Notes: generated from the letters alone by a model not told the origin. DNA of 64,000 nt from Alphaproteobacteria bacterium (GCA_017308135.1 JAFKFM010000010.1:296296-360295); one strand, 5' to 3'; positions 36,407 to 45,677 are shown, counted from the stretch's first letter. Numbers and translations: made by a program.

Positions 36407-37302
36407 CCGCCGCCGCCGCGACCGCCGACAAGGCGCAAAAGCAAACCGCCCCCGCCACCGCCTCGCGCGGCTATTGGGCGGGCGTTCTCCATCGTCTGAT
36501 GCGCAACAAGCTGGCGATGGTCTGTCTCGCCATTCTGTTGCTGATCGTGCTGGCCGCGATCTTCGCGCCCTATATCGCGCCGCAGGACCCTTATCGCGGC
36601 GCGATGCTGCGCCGTTTGCGGCCGATCGGCACGCCGGGCTATCCGCTCGGCACCGACGAGCTGGGGCGCGACATGCTGACTCGTCTGCTTTATGGCGGGC
36701 GCCTGTCGCTGTTCATCGGCATCGTGCCGGTGCTCAACGCCTTCGTCATTGGCACGGCGCTGGGCGTGATCGCAGGCTTCGTCGGCGGCAAGACGAATAT
36801 GGCGATCATGCGTACGATCGACGTGTTCTACGCCTTCCCGTCGGTGCTGCTGGCGATCGCGATTTCCGGCGCACTCGGGGCGGGCATTCTCAACTCGATC
36901 ATTTCGCTGACCGTCGTGTTCGTGCCGCCGCTCGCGCGCGTGGCGGAAAGCGTGACGACGCAAACCCGCTCGCTTGATTTCGTCGATGCGGCGCGCGCCT
37001 CTGGCGCCAGCGCTTTGACGATCATCCGTGTCCATGTGCTGGGCAACGTGATGGGCCCGGTCTTCGTCTACGCCACGTCGCTGGTTTCCGTGTCGATGAT
37101 CCTGGCGGCGGGTCTGTCGTTCCTGGGCTTGGGCGTCAAGCCGCCGGAAGCGGAGTGGGGCTTGATGCTCAACACGCTGCGCACCGCGATCTACTCCCAG
37201 CCTTACGTCGCCGCGTTGCCGGGGGCGATGATCTTCGCGGTGTCGATCTGCTTCAACCTGTTCTCCGACGCGTTGCGCTCGGCGATGGACGTGAAAGTCT
37301 GA
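36403..37302 (+). CDS. Peptide/nickel-family ABC transporter permease (DppC type)
   Basis: This 299-residue permease has an Ala/Lys-rich cytoplasmic N-terminus, then LGTDELGRDMLTRLLYGGRLSL, the coupling loop LDFVDAARASGASALTIIRVHVLGNV, and LSFLGLGVKPPEAEWGLMLN. The C-terminus CFNLFSDALRSAMDVKV is standard for the family. It overlaps the preceding gene by four bases and the ATPase gene starts two bases after its stop. Confidence 0.93.
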   Translation: MTAAAATADKAQKQTAPATASRGYWAGVLHRLMRNKLAMVCLAILLLIVLAAIFAPYIAPQDPYRGAMLRRLRPIGTPGYPLGTDELGRDMLTRLLYGGRLSLFIGIVPVLNAFVIGTALGVIAGFVGGKTNMAIMRTIDVFYAFPSVLLAIAISGALGAGILNSIISLTVVFVPPLARVAESVTTQTRSLDFVDAARASGASALTIIRVHVLGNVMGPVFVYATSLVSVSMILAAGLSFLGLGVKPPEAEWGLMLNTLRTAIYSQPYVAALPGAMIFAVSICFNLFSDALRSAMDVKV

Positions 37303-37304
37303 CG

Positions 37305-38351
37305 ATGAGCATCGAAGTCTCCGAAGATCTCGGCGGCCCGGCGCAGCCGCTGCTAACGGTCAAGAATCTGGTCAAGCATTTCCCGATCCGCGGCGGCTTG
37401 CTCGGCCGCACGACGGGCCTCGTGCAAGCCGTCGATGGTGTCGATTTCGACGTCGCGAAGGGCGAGACGCTGGGCATCGTCGGCGAATCCGGTTGCGGCA
37501 AGTCGACCACCGCGCGCCTGCTGATCCGGCTGATCGAACCTGACTCGGGCGAAGTGCTGTTCGACGGGCAGGCGCTCGGCGCCGTCGATGGCGGGATCAC
37601 GCTGACCGAATTGCGCCGCCAAGTGCAGATGGTATTCCAAGATTCCTTCGCGTCGCTCAATCCGCGTTTGACGATCGAGGATTCGATCGCCTTCGGCCCG
37701 AAGGTGCATGGCGTGCCGGACGGCGAGGCGCGCGGCCGGGCGCGCGATCTGCTCGGCAAGGTCGGGCTCGATCCCAATCTGTTCGGCCGGCGTTATCCGC
37801 ACGAGCTTTCCGGCGGCCAGCGTCAGCGCGTCAATATCGCGCGCGCGTTGGCGCTGGCGCCGCGCCTCGTGCTGCTCGACGAGTCCGTCTCGGCGCTCGA
37901 CAAATCGGTCGAGGCGCAGGTGCTGAACCTGCTGCAGGATCTGAAATCCGAGTTCGGCCTGACCTATGTGTTCATCAGCCACGACCTCAATGTCGTGCGC
38001 TACATGGCCGATCGGGTGATGGTCATGTATCTCGGTCGCGTCGCCGAGATCGGCCCGGTCGAGGAGCTTTACGACAATCCGCGTCATCCCTATACGCGCG
38101 CGCTGTTGTCGGCGATGCCGTCGATGGACCCGGACCATCGCACCCAGGAAGCGCCGATCGCCGGCGATCCCCCCAACCCCATCAACCCGCCCTCGGGATG
38201 CCGTTTCCATACGCGCTGCCCCTTTGCGGAAGACGTTTGTGGCGCCAAAATACCCGCGCTCACGCCCACCTTGGCCGATCCCGGCCATCGCGTGGCGTGC
38301 CATATGGCCGATTCATCATCGGGCCATTCCAAAGCCGGGAGTGCTTCATGA
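37305..38351 (+). CDS. Peptide ABC transporter ATP-binding protein (DppF type)
   Basis: This 348-residue ATPase shows Walker A GESGCGKS, VFQDSFASLNPRLT, signature LSGGQRQR, Walker B LVLLDESVSALDKSVE and switch ISHDLNVVRYMAD, followed by the oligopeptide extension GCRFHTRCPFAEDVCG. Walker B has Ser for the usual Pro (DES). Unusually the partner DppD-type ATPase is not next but lies beyond the AtzG/AtzE-like pair. The stop overlaps the small AtzG-like gene (ATGA). Confidence 0.92.
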   Translation: MSIEVSEDLGGPAQPLLTVKNLVKHFPIRGGLLGRTTGLVQAVDGVDFDVAKGETLGIVGESGCGKSTTARLLIRLIEPDSGEVLFDGQALGAVDGGITLTELRRQVQMVFQDSFASLNPRLTIEDSIAFGPKVHGVPDGEARGRARDLLGKVGLDPNLFGRRYPHELSGGQRQRVNIARALALAPRLVLLDESVSALDKSVEAQVLNLLQDLKSEFGLTYVFISHDLNVVRYMADRVMVMYLGRVAEIGPVEELYDNPRHPYTRALLSAMPSMDPDHRTQEAPIAGDPPNPINPPSGCRFHTRCPFAEDVCGAKIPALTPTLADPGHRVACHMADSSSGHSKAGSAS

Positions 38352-38536
38352 GTCTCGACCCGCAATCCATCGCCGCCGCCGCGAAGGCGCTGGGCGTTGC
38401 CTTGCCGCCGGAACAGGCGGAAGCGGCCGCCAAGTCGTTGGCGGCCCCGCTCGCCAAGATCGCGTCCTTCCGCGTCGACTTCGACGTCGAACCCGCGCAT
38501 TACGCCGCCGCGCTCGATAAGGGCCGTACGCGATGA
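38348..38536 (+). CDS. AtzG-like small subunit (DUF4089), partner of the amidase
   Basis: This 62-residue protein is coupled on both sides: its ATG overlaps the ATPase stop and its TGA overlaps the amidase ATG, each by four bases. The sequence LDPQSIAAAAKALGVALPPEQAEAAAKSLA followed by FRVDFDVEPAHYAAAL resembles DUF4089/AtzG, the GatC-like small subunit that binds the 1-carboxybiuret hydrolase AtzE. The position directly before an AtzE-like amidase supports this. It is predicted to be mostly helical and to wrap around and stabilise the amidase. It is easily missed because of its size. Confidence 0.78.
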   Translation: MSLDPQSIAAAAKALGVALPPEQAEAAAKSLAAPLAKIASFRVDFDVEPAHYAAALDKGRTR

Positions 38537-39930
38537 GCGATCCGGCGAATTGGATGCTGGTCGAGGCTGCGGACGCCGTCGCGGCCAAGAAGATTTCCGC
38601 GCTAGAGTTGACCCAAGCGGCGATCGCGCGCGCGAAAGCATGGCAGCCAAAGATCAATGCCTTTATCGCGCTGGGCGAGGAAGCCGCCCTTGATGCCGCC
38701 AAACGCGCCGATGCGTCGCCCGTGAAGGGAAAACTTCACGGCGTGCCGCTCGCGCATAAGGACATGTATTACCGGAAAGGCCGGATCGCGAGCTGCGGCT
38801 CTGCCATCCGCCGCGAGTGGAAAGCCGAAACGACGGCGACGGCGGTTGTCCGGCTCGATGACGCCGGGGCGATCGATCTCGGCACGCTCAACATGGCCGA
38901 ATTCGCCTTCGGTCCGACCGGTCACAATTACCATTACGGCCATTGCCGCAATCCGTGGAATACGGCGCATATGACCGGCGGCTCGTCGTCGGGCTCGGGC
39001 GCTTCGGTCGCGGCGCGCATCGTCTATGGCGCGCTGGGGTCCGATACCGGCGGCTCGATCCGCATGCCGTCCTTCTGCAACGGTCTCGTCGGGATCAAGC
39101 CGACTTGGGGCCGCGTCAGCAAGGCCGGGGCGATGCCCTTGTCCTGGTCGATGGATACGGTCGGGCCATTGACCCGCAGCGTCGCCGATGCCGCGCGTTT
39201 TCTCGGCATCATCGCGGGCGCCGATCCCGAGGATACGACGGCGTCGGCCGTCCCGGTCGAGGATTACGAAGCCGCGTGCGGCAAGCCCGTCGCGGGGATG
39301 CGTCTTGGCCTGCCGCAAGGCTATTTCGATCAGAATATCGACGGCCAGGTCGCGGCATCGATCGAAGCGGCCGCGAAGGTGTTCGAAAAGCTCGGCGTGA
39401 AACTCGTGCCCGTGAAAATGCCCGATCTCGACGCGATCAACGCCGCGGGCACGATGATCACGGGGGCGGAAGCGGCCAGCGCGCATCGCGCCTGGCTCGC
39501 CGATATGCCCGAGAAATACTCCGAACAGGTGCGCGCGCGCCTGTCGACCGGTCTCGCCATTCCGGCGGTCGCCTATCTCGACGCGTTGCGCAACCGCGCC
39601 GCCGCGATTCCCGGCTTCGTCGCCGACGTTTTCGGCCAATGCGACGCGCTGCTCTGCCCGGTCAGCGACCGGCCCGTGCCGACGATCGCGGAAACAGACG
39701 TCGGCGGCGGCCCGGCGATGGGGCCGTTGCTGGCGGCCCTCACGCGGCTCTGCCGGCCGTTCAACGTGCTGGGCCTGCCGTCGCTATCGATCCCTTGCGG
39801 CTTCGACAAAGCGGGATTGCCGCTCGGCTTCCAACTGGCCGGACGGCCTTTCGCCGAAGCGACATTGTTCGCGCTGGGTGCCGCTTACGAAAGGGAAACA
39901 CCATGGTCGCGGATGGCGCCACAAGCATGA
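38533..39930 (+). CDS. Amidase-signature hydrolase, AtzE-like
   Basis: This 465-residue enzyme has the Ser-cisSer-Lys triad of amidase-signature proteins: Lys at about 76 in PLAHKDMYY, the cis-Ser in GGSSSGSG (about 151-153) and nucleophile Ser at about 175 in DTGGSIRMPS. It hydrolyses an amide C-N bond; AtzE (1-carboxybiuret hydrolase) and GatA are relatives. The upstream DUF4089 gene favours the AtzE group over a tRNA amidotransferase GatA. It sits inside a Dpp-like transporter operon, so its substrate is probably the imported compound or a product of it. Release of ammonia would fit the sigma-54 promoter. Confidence 0.9.
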   Translation: MSDPANWMLVEAADAVAAKKISALELTQAAIARAKAWQPKINAFIALGEEAALDAAKRADASPVKGKLHGVPLAHKDMYYRKGRIASCGSAIRREWKAETTATAVVRLDDAGAIDLGTLNMAEFAFGPTGHNYHYGHCRNPWNTAHMTGGSSSGSGASVAARIVYGALGSDTGGSIRMPSFCNGLVGIKPTWGRVSKAGAMPLSWSMDTVGPLTRSVADAARFLGIIAGADPEDTTASAVPVEDYEAACGKPVAGMRLGLPQGYFDQNIDGQVAASIEAAAKVFEKLGVKLVPVKMPDLDAINAAGTMITGAEAASAHRAWLADMPEKYSEQVRARLSTGLAIPAVAYLDALRNRAAAIPGFVADVFGQCDALLCPVSDRPVPTIAETDVGGGPAMGPLLAALTRLCRPFNVLGLPSLSIPCGFDKAGLPLGFQLAGRPFAEATLFALGAAYERETPWSRMAPQA

Positions 39931-40901
39931 GCGGCGATCTCGTCACGATGCGCGATCTGCGCGTGCTGTTCCGCAGCGCCGATCGCACGGTCCATGCGGT
40001 CAACGGCGTGGATCTTACGCTCGCGCAGGGTGAGGTGATGGGTTTGCTGGGCGAGTCCGGCTCGGGCAAGTCCGTCACGTTGCGCGCCTTGCTGCGCCTG
40101 TTGCCGCCCAAGCGCAGCCACATCACCGGCAAGATCGAAGTCGCCGGCCACGACGTGATGGCGATGGACGAGGCGGCGACGCGCGATTATCGCGGCAGCG
40201 TCGTGTCGATGATCTTCCAGGAGCCGATGCTCGCTTTCGATCCGGTGTTCACCGTGGGCGAGCAGATCGCCGAAGCGGTGATGCGCCATGAAAAGGTAAA
40301 CAAGGCGGCGGGCATGGCGCGCGCGCTCGAAATGCTCGACCGGGTGCGCATCCCGTCGGCCAAGCGGCGTTTGGAAGCGTACCCCCATGAAATGTCGGGC
40401 GGCATGCGCCAGCGCGCGATGATCGCGCTCGCGCTGGCGTGCAAGCCCAAGTTGCTGCTGGCCGACGAGCCGACCACGGCGCTCGACGCGACGGTGCAGA
40501 TCCAGATTCTGCTGTTGCTGCGCGAGTTGCAGCGCGAGATGGGAATGGGCGTCATTTTCGTGACCCACGATATGGGGGTGGCGGTCGAAGTCTCCGACAA
40601 GATCGCGGTGATGTATGCCGGTCGCGTGATCGAAAGCGGCACGGTGCGCGACGTGATCCGTTCGCCCTCGCATCCTTATACGCAAGGGCTGCTGTCCTCG
40701 ACCGTGCATGGTTCGATGCGCGGCAAACGGTTGGAGGCCATTCCGGGCGCGCCGCCGAATTTGGCGACGGCGCCCGTCGATTGCGCCTTCTCGCCGCGCT
40801 GCAAGCACGTGGCGCCGGAATGCAAGACGGGAATTCCAGCACTCGCCCCGGTCGCGCAGGGCCATCTTGCGGCTTGCGCGCGGCTGGGGGCCTTGGTCTA
40901 A
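39903..40901 (+). CDS. Peptide ABC transporter ATP-binding protein (DppD type)
   Basis: This 332-residue ATPase has Walker A GESGSGKS, IFQEPMLAFDPVFTVGEQ, signature MSGGMRQR, Walker [17 protein letters not shown], switch VTHDMGVAVE and the extension DCAFSPRCKHVAPECKTG. It is the second ATPase of the transporter encoded from 35453, displaced by the amidase pair. I chose ATG at 39903, preceded by AAGGGAAA; an ATG at 39927 overlapping the amidase stop as ATGA is an equally reasonable start and would remove eight residues. Confidence 0.91.
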   Translation: MVADGATSMSGDLVTMRDLRVLFRSADRTVHAVNGVDLTLAQGEVMGLLGESGSGKSVTLRALLRLLPPKRSHITGKIEVAGHDVMAMDEAATRDYRGSVVSMIFQEPMLAFDPVFTVGEQIAEAVMRHEKVNKAAGMARALEMLDRVRIPSAKRRLEAYPHEMSGGMRQRAMIALALACKPKLLLADEPTTALDATVQIQILLLLRELQREMGMGVIFVTHDMGVAVEVSDKIAVMYAGRVIESGTVRDVIRSPSHPYTQGLLSSTVHGSMRGKRLEAIPGAPPNLATAPVDCAFSPRCKHVAPECKTGIPALAPVAQGHLAACARLGALV

Positions 40902-40922
40902 TTCGGCGTGGTCGAAAATAGT

Positions 40923-41834
40923 ATGAACGCTCGGGTGCGGGATCTGCGGGGTTACGGCTTCGCCAAGCCGAAAATCGTCTGGCCGAACGGCGCGCGGCTG
41001 GCGGTGTCGCTGAACGTCAATTTCGAGGAAGGGGCGGAGTTCGCCGTCGGCGACGGCGACCCGAAGAACGAAGTCTTCGGCGAGGTGCAAAGCATCGTGC
41101 CGCCCGGCAAGCGCGATCTGACGCTGGAGGAAGTCTTCGGCTACGGCATGCGCGCCGCCCTGCCGCGTTTTCTGCGCGCGTTCGAGAAGCGCAAGATCGC
41201 GACCACCTTCATGATGTGCGGCCGCGCGGTCGAGCGCTTGCCCGAATTCGCCAAGGCGAGCATCGGCGCGGGCCACGAGGCGGCGTTGCATGGTTGGCGC
41301 TGGGCGGCGCATTTCGATTTCGACGACGCGGAGGCCGAGCGCAAGCTGATCCGCCACGCGCGCGACACGATCGCGTCGGTGACCGGCGAAACGCCGGTCG
41401 GCTTCATGTGCCGATCCAGCCAAAGCGCGTTTACGCGCCGTTTGCTGGCCGAGGAAGGGTTCCTCTACGATTCGAACGCGCTCGACGACGATCTGCCCTA
41501 TTGGGACAAGGCGAGCGGGCCCAAGCCCATTCTGGTGGTGCCCTACGCGTTCGACACGAACGACATGAAGTTCTATCACCCGACGGGCTTCCGCACGGCG
41601 GACGAATTCCTGTCATATCTGCGCCGCGCGCTGGAAACGTTGCTCGCCGAATGCGACGACGGCGAAACGCGGCTCCTGAATGTCGGCCTGCATTTGCGCA
41701 TCATCGGTCGCCCGGCGCGGTTCTGGGCGCTCGACAAGTTCCTCGACGATCTTGTGGCGCTGAAGGATCGCGTTTGGGTCGCACGGCGGCGCGATATCGC
41801 CGCACACTGGATCGCGCACGGCCCGAAGCCGTAA
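40923..41834 (+). CDS. Polysaccharide deacetylase-fold hydrolase (PuuE/allantoinase-like)
   Basis: This protein of about 303 residues has the NodB-homology deformed barrel. It opens RDLRGYGFAKPKIVWPNGARLAVSL and continues VNFEEGAEF, a pattern of the PuuE-type cofactor-independent allantoinase and related amidohydrolases rather than chitin deacetylases. Other segments are TTFMMCGRAVERLPE, HEAALHGWRWAAHF and RSSQSAFTRRLLAEEGFLYDSNALDDDLPYW. It lies 21 bases after the transporter ATPase gene. An in-frame GTG at 40908 is an alternative start. Acting on a ureide or cyclic amide would match the AtzE-like amidase in the same operon; this is inference. Confidence 0.82.
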   Translation: MNARVRDLRGYGFAKPKIVWPNGARLAVSLNVNFEEGAEFAVGDGDPKNEVFGEVQSIVPPGKRDLTLEEVFGYGMRAALPRFLRAFEKRKIATTFMMCGRAVERLPEFAKASIGAGHEAALHGWRWAAHFDFDDAEAERKLIRHARDTIASVTGETPVGFMCRSSQSAFTRRLLAEEGFLYDSNALDDDLPYWDKASGPKPILVVPYAFDTNDMKFYHPTGFRTADEFLSYLRRALETLLAECDDGETRLLNVGLHLRIIGRPARFWALDKFLDDLVALKDRVWVARRRDIAAHWIAHGPKP

Positions 41835-41840
41835 GCGGCC

Positions 41841-42968
41841 TTAGGCGAGCACGTCGCGGACGTTAAACGCGTCGTCGAGCAGCACGATATCCGCTTTGGC
41901 GCCGGGCGCGAAGGCGCCGATCTTGCCGTCGAGGCGCATCGCCGTGGCCGGAATCGATGTTGCCATAGCGAGTGCGTGTTCGATGGGTTCGCCGAGTTTC
42001 GCAACGACGTTGCGCACGGAAGTCGCCATGTCGATATGGGCGCCGGCGAGCGAACCCTCCGCGTTGACCAGCCTTCCGTCGCGCACTTCGATGCGCTGGC
42101 CGTAGAGTTCGAAGAAATCCGGGCCGCCGACCGTCGACATGGCGTCGGAGACGAGGAACATCCGATCGGGACGGGGGCGTGCGCGCAGGCTGACGCGCAA
42201 CGTGGTCGCCGAGACGTGATGCAGATCGGCAATCAGGCCGCAATAGGCGTCGCTGTCCAGGGCGGCGCCGACCACGCCGGGCTCCCGCGAATTCATCGGC
42301 GTCATCGCGTTGTGCAGGTGGGTGAAGCAGCGCAAGCCTTCGTCCAACGCCGCGCGGATCTGTGCCGCGTTCGCCGCCGTATGGCCGGCCGAGACGACGA
42401 CCCCCATATCGGTCAGCTTGCGGATCGTGCCGGATTCGACGCGGTCGGGCGCCAAGGTCAGCATCGTCGGGATATTCGCCGCGCGCAGGCGCTTGACGCT
42501 CGCCAGCGTGCGGTCGTCGAAGGGGCGTAAGTATTGCGCGGCATGCGTCCCGCGCCGTTCGGGGGCGAGATGCGGACCTTCGATATGGATACCCGCGACG
42601 CCGTTCGCACCTTCATTGGCGATCACCGCATCGATCGCTTGGTCGAGCCGGTCGGGCGCATCGGTGATGAAGGTCGCGAGCCACGACGTGGTGCCGCGCG
42701 CGCGATGGGCGGCGCCGATGGTCGCCAGAGTGTCGCGTGTGGGCGCATTGTTGAACAAGGCGCCGCCGCCACCATTCACTTGCAGATCGATATAGCCGGG
42801 GGCCGCGATGAAGTCGCTCGTCACCACGGGGGCCGGACCGGTCACGGGGCCGATCGCCGCGATCTTGCCGTTCTCGATGCGCAACGCCGAACCGTGATGG
42901 AACGCCGTGCCGTCGAACAGACGGCGCGGGGCGAGCCACCAGCTTGCGGCATCGGGCGGAACGAGCAT
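41841..42968 (-). CDS. nagA: N-acetylglucosamine-6-phosphate deacetylase
   Basis: This 375-residue amidohydrolase-superfamily enzyme removes acetate from GlcNAc-6-P or GalNAc-6-P. NagA features are PGYIDLQVNGGGG, HIEGPHLAPERRGTHAAQYL with the metal-binding Glu and His, VSAGHTAANAAQIRAALDEG, FTHLHNAMTPMNSREPGVVGAAL, LIADLHHVSATTLRV and the catalytic Asp in LVSDAMSTVGG. It is the last gene of the amino-sugar operon, 4 bases after the permease stop, and converges on the deacetylase-fold gene with a 6-base gap. Its product, an amino-sugar phosphate, would go to the SIS-domain deaminase encoded upstream in the same operon. Confidence 0.95.
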   Translation of the reverse strand: MLVPPDAASWWLAPRRLFDGTAFHHGSALRIENGKIAAIGPVTGPAPVVTSDFIAAPGYIDLQVNGGGGALFNNAPTRDTLATIGAAHRARGTTSWLATFITDAPDRLDQAIDAVIANEGANGVAGIHIEGPHLAPERRGTHAAQYLRPFDDRTLASVKRLRAANIPTMLTLAPDRVESGTIRKLTDMGVVVSAGHTAANAAQIRAALDEGLRCFTHLHNAMTPMNSREPGVVGAALDSDAYCGLIADLHHVSATTLRVSLRARPRPDRMFLVSDAMSTVGGPDFFELYGQRIEVRDGRLVNAEGSLAGAHIDMATSVRNVVAKLGEPIEHALAMATSIPATAMRLDGKIGAFAPGAKADIVLLDDAFNVRDVLA

Positions 42969-42972
42969 GGCG

Positions 42973-44604
42973 TCAGCTTTTGTACTGGCGCTTGGCCGCG
43001 TAGGACATCGCCAGGATCGCGACGATGGTCATCGCCAGCAGAATCGTCGACAGCGCCGCCGCGATGCCGTATTCGCCGTCGATCACGGCGATATAGATGC
43101 GCACCGGCATGGTGATCGTCCGCCCGATATAGAGCACGAGCGAGGATGAGAGCTCGTTCATCGCGGTCACAAGGCTCATCATCGCGCCCGCGACGATGCC
43201 CGGGATCAGCAGCGGTGCGGTCACCTTCAGGAAGGCGCGGCCCGGCGGCACGCCCAGGCTCATCGCCGCCTGTTCGAGGTTGGGGCTGATTTGGCGCAAC
43301 GCGGCACCGACCGAGCTGACCGTATAGGGCAGGCGGCGGATGAAGATCGCCAGGATGATGATGGCACCCGTGCCCGTCAGCACCAGCGGCGCCACGTTGA
43401 ATGCGGCGGCGTAGGCGATGCCCATGACGACGCCGGGCACGACGTAAGGCACGGTCAGAATCCCGTCGAGTGCCCCGGTCGCGAGCGACCGGCGGCGCGT
43501 GATCAGATAGCCGAGCAGCGTGCCGACCACCACGATCGCGACGACGGCGATCGCCGAATAGATCAGCGTGTTGACGATGGGATCGGACAGGCGTTGCAGT
43601 ACGCGCTCGTAGCTTTGCAGCCCGAACCCGTCCTGGAACACCGGCCCGCGCGTGCGGCGGAAGGAATAATAGATCACCGTGATCGTGGGGATCGAGCCGA
43701 GCAGCACCAGGCCATAGGCGGCGATATGCAGATAGAGGCTCTTGAGCCCCGCGATCGGTCGGCGTTCGGCGCGTTTCATGCCGCTGTTGTGATAGATGTC
43801 GCGGCGCATCATCCAGCGCTGCAACAGCACGAACACCATCGAGATGCCGACCAGGATCAAGCTGATCGCCGAGGCGAGGCCTTGATTCGAACCGAGATCG
43901 GCCGAATAAAGGATATAGGCCTGGGTCGCCAGCACCTGAAGGCCGCGGCCGATGATCTGCGGCGTGCCGAAATCCGCGATCGACATGACGAAGGCGAGCA
44001 GGCCGCTCGCCGTGATGGCCGGCATGATCAGCGGCAGGGTAATCGTGAACAGGCGCCGCGTGGGCGAGACGCCCAGACTTTCCGCCGCTTCCTCCAGCGA
44101 CCGGCTGACGGCCGCGAAGGCGCCCGCCGTGATCAGGAACACTTGCGGGAAGAATTTCAGCGCGAAGACCATGATCACGCCGGGCGTGCCGTAGATCGGC
44201 GGAATGTCGATGCCGATGCTGGCGAGCGACGTGCGCACGAGGCCGTTGGCGCCGAACAGCACGATCCAGGAATAGGCGCCGATGAAGGGCGGCGAGACCA
44301 TCGCGATCAGCGCCAGCACTTCGATCGCCGTCCGGCCGCGGATTTCGAAGCGCGACACGACGAAAGCGAGGCCCACGCCCAGGATCAGCGCCCCGATCAT
44401 GCCGCCGAAGCCGACCAGGAACGTGTTGCCGATCGTGTTGAGGAAGCGCGGCTCGGAGAAGATCAGCGTGTAGTTTGCGAACGTATATTCGCCGTCGACC
44501 ACGAAGCTCGACAGCAGGATCTTGCCGAGCGGCCAGACGAGCAGGCCGAGAACGATCGCCCAGGCGGCGATAAGGACCGGCGTCCAGATATCGCGGCGCG
44601 TCAT
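42973..44604 (-). CDS. Fused two-domain ABC permease (FbpB/AfuB type)
   Basis: This 543-residue membrane protein is a tandem permease with two BPD_transp_1 domains, as in ferric-iron (FbpB), thiamine (ThiP) and hexose-phosphate (AfuB) transporters. Each half has a coupling loop: SRSLEEAAESLGVSPTRRLFTITLPLI and SPNLEQAAMSLGVPPGRAFLKVTAPLL. About twelve membrane spans are expected. Its ATG overlaps the ATPase stop by four bases. Lying between amino-sugar genes, it is more likely to move a sugar or sugar phosphate than iron, but this is contextual. Confidence 0.92.
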   Translation of the reverse strand: MTRRDIWTPVLIAAWAIVLGLLVWPLGKILLSSFVVDGEYTFANYTLIFSEPRFLNTIGNTFLVGFGGMIGALILGVGLAFVVSRFEIRGRTAIEVLALIAMVSPPFIGAYSWIVLFGANGLVRTSLASIGIDIPPIYGTPGVIMVFALKFFPQVFLITAGAFAAVSRSLEEAAESLGVSPTRRLFTITLPLIMPAITASGLLAFVMSIADFGTPQIIGRGLQVLATQAYILYSADLGSNQGLASAISLILVGISMVFVLLQRWMMRRDIYHNSGMKRAERRPIAGLKSLYLHIAAYGLVLLGSIPTITVIYYSFRRTRGPVFQDGFGLQSYERVLQRLSDPIVNTLIYSAIAVVAIVVVGTLLGYLITRRRSLATGALDGILTVPYVVPGVVMGIAYAAAFNVAPLVLTGTGAIIILAIFIRRLPYTVSSVGAALRQISPNLEQAAMSLGVPPGRAFLKVTAPLLIPGIVAGAMMSLVTAMNELSSSLVLYIGRTITMPVRIYIAVIDGEYGIAAALSTILLAMTIVAILAMSYAAKRQYKS

Positions 44605-45677
44605 TGCGCGAACTCGACGCGCGAACCGTCGGGGCGGAACAGCACGATGTCCGCGACGGGAAGGTGAAGCTCGGCGTTCTGCGTCGCTCTGTCGAGCTCG
44701 CTGCGCGCGGGGCTCGCGACCTGCGCCAGCACATTGCCTTCGGGCGTTTCGACCATATGGATCGCTTCGCGGCCCAGATAGGTCGTCTTGAGGATCTTGC
44801 CGGCCAACGCAATCCCGTCCGTGGTCCCGGCGGCGCGCAAGCGCACCGCTTCGGGACGGAAGGCGAGTTCGACGGGGCCGGGGGCCGCCTTGCCGGGCAG
44901 CACCCATTCCTTGCCGCCCAAGCGCAATGCGCCGCTTTGCGTGAGTTCGGCCGACAGGAAATTCATCGTGCCGATGAAGGCCGAGGCGAAGCGGCGCTTG
45001 GGGTGGTTATAGATGTCGTAGGGCGTGCCGAGCTGTTCCACACGCCCCGCATTCATCACGCAAATCCGGTCGGAAACGGCCAGCGCTTCCTCCTGATCGT
45101 GCGTGACGTAGATCGTGGTGATGCCCAAACGCTGCTGGATCTCGCGGATATCCTCGCGCAACTCGACGCGCAGCTTGGCGTCGAGATTGGACAAGGGCTC
45201 GTCCATCAACAGCAGCTTGGGGCGGATCGTCATGGCGCGCGCGAGGCCCACGCGCTGCTGCTGGCCGCCCGATAACGCCGACGGCAAGCGGTCGCCATAG
45301 TCGGCGAGGCGCACAGTATTGAGACTTTCCTCGACGCGCTTGGCGATTTCGTCGGCAGGCAGATTACGCGCCTTCAAACCGAAGGCGACGTTCTGCGCGA
45401 CCGTGAGGTGCGGGAAGATCGCGTAGTCCTGGAACACCATGCCGATATCGCGCTTATGCGCGGGCAGCGGATCGAGTTTCACGCCGTCGGCGATCACTTC
45501 GCCGCTATCCTGCTGGTGGAAACCGGCGACGATGCGCAGCAAGGTCGTCTTGCCGCAACCGCTGGGCCCCAGCAGGGTGAAGAACTCGCCCGAGACGAGT
45601 TCGAGATCGATACCGTCCAGGACCTTGATGCCGGGTCCGTAGGATTTGTGGATCGCGCGGAGGCTGAGTGCGGTCAT
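44601..45677 (-). CDS. ABC transporter ATP-binding protein (FbpC/PotA type)
   Basis: This 358-residue ATPase has Walker A GPSGCGKTT, FQDYAIFPHLTVAQNVAFGLK, signature LSGGQQQR, Walker B LLLMDEPLSNLDAKLR and switch YVTHDQEEAL. The C-terminal part is a TOBE-type regulatory domain (FIGTMNFLSAEL, ELAFRPEAVRL). This architecture serves the iron, polyamine, phosphonate and hexose-phosphate importers. It couples with the fused permease that follows. The 76-base gap upstream, after the PP2C-like gene, holds an 8-bp inverted repeat. Confidence 0.93.
   Translation of the reverse strand: MTALSLRAIHKSYGPGIKVLDGIDLELVSGEFFTLLGPSGCGKTTLLRIVAGFHQQDSGEVIADGVKLDPLPAHKRDIGMVFQDYAIFPHLTVAQNVAFGLKARNLPADEIAKRVEESLNTVRLADYGDRLPSALSGGQQQRVGLARAMTIRPKLLLMDEPLSNLDAKLRVELREDIREIQQRLGITTIYVTHDQEEALAVSDRICVMNAGRVEQLGTPYDIYNHPKRRFASAFIGTMNFLSAELTQSGALRLGGKEWVLPGKAAPGPVELAFRPEAVRLRAAGTTDGIALAGKILKTTYLGREAIHMVETPEGNVLAQVASPARSELDRATQNAELHLPVADIVLFRPDGSRVEFAQ

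Noticed and set aside
43291..44667. Long + strand open frame opposite the fused permease gene
   Set aside because: Composition (very rich in Arg, Asp, Glu, His) and position over a clear permease gene mark it as a shadow frame.
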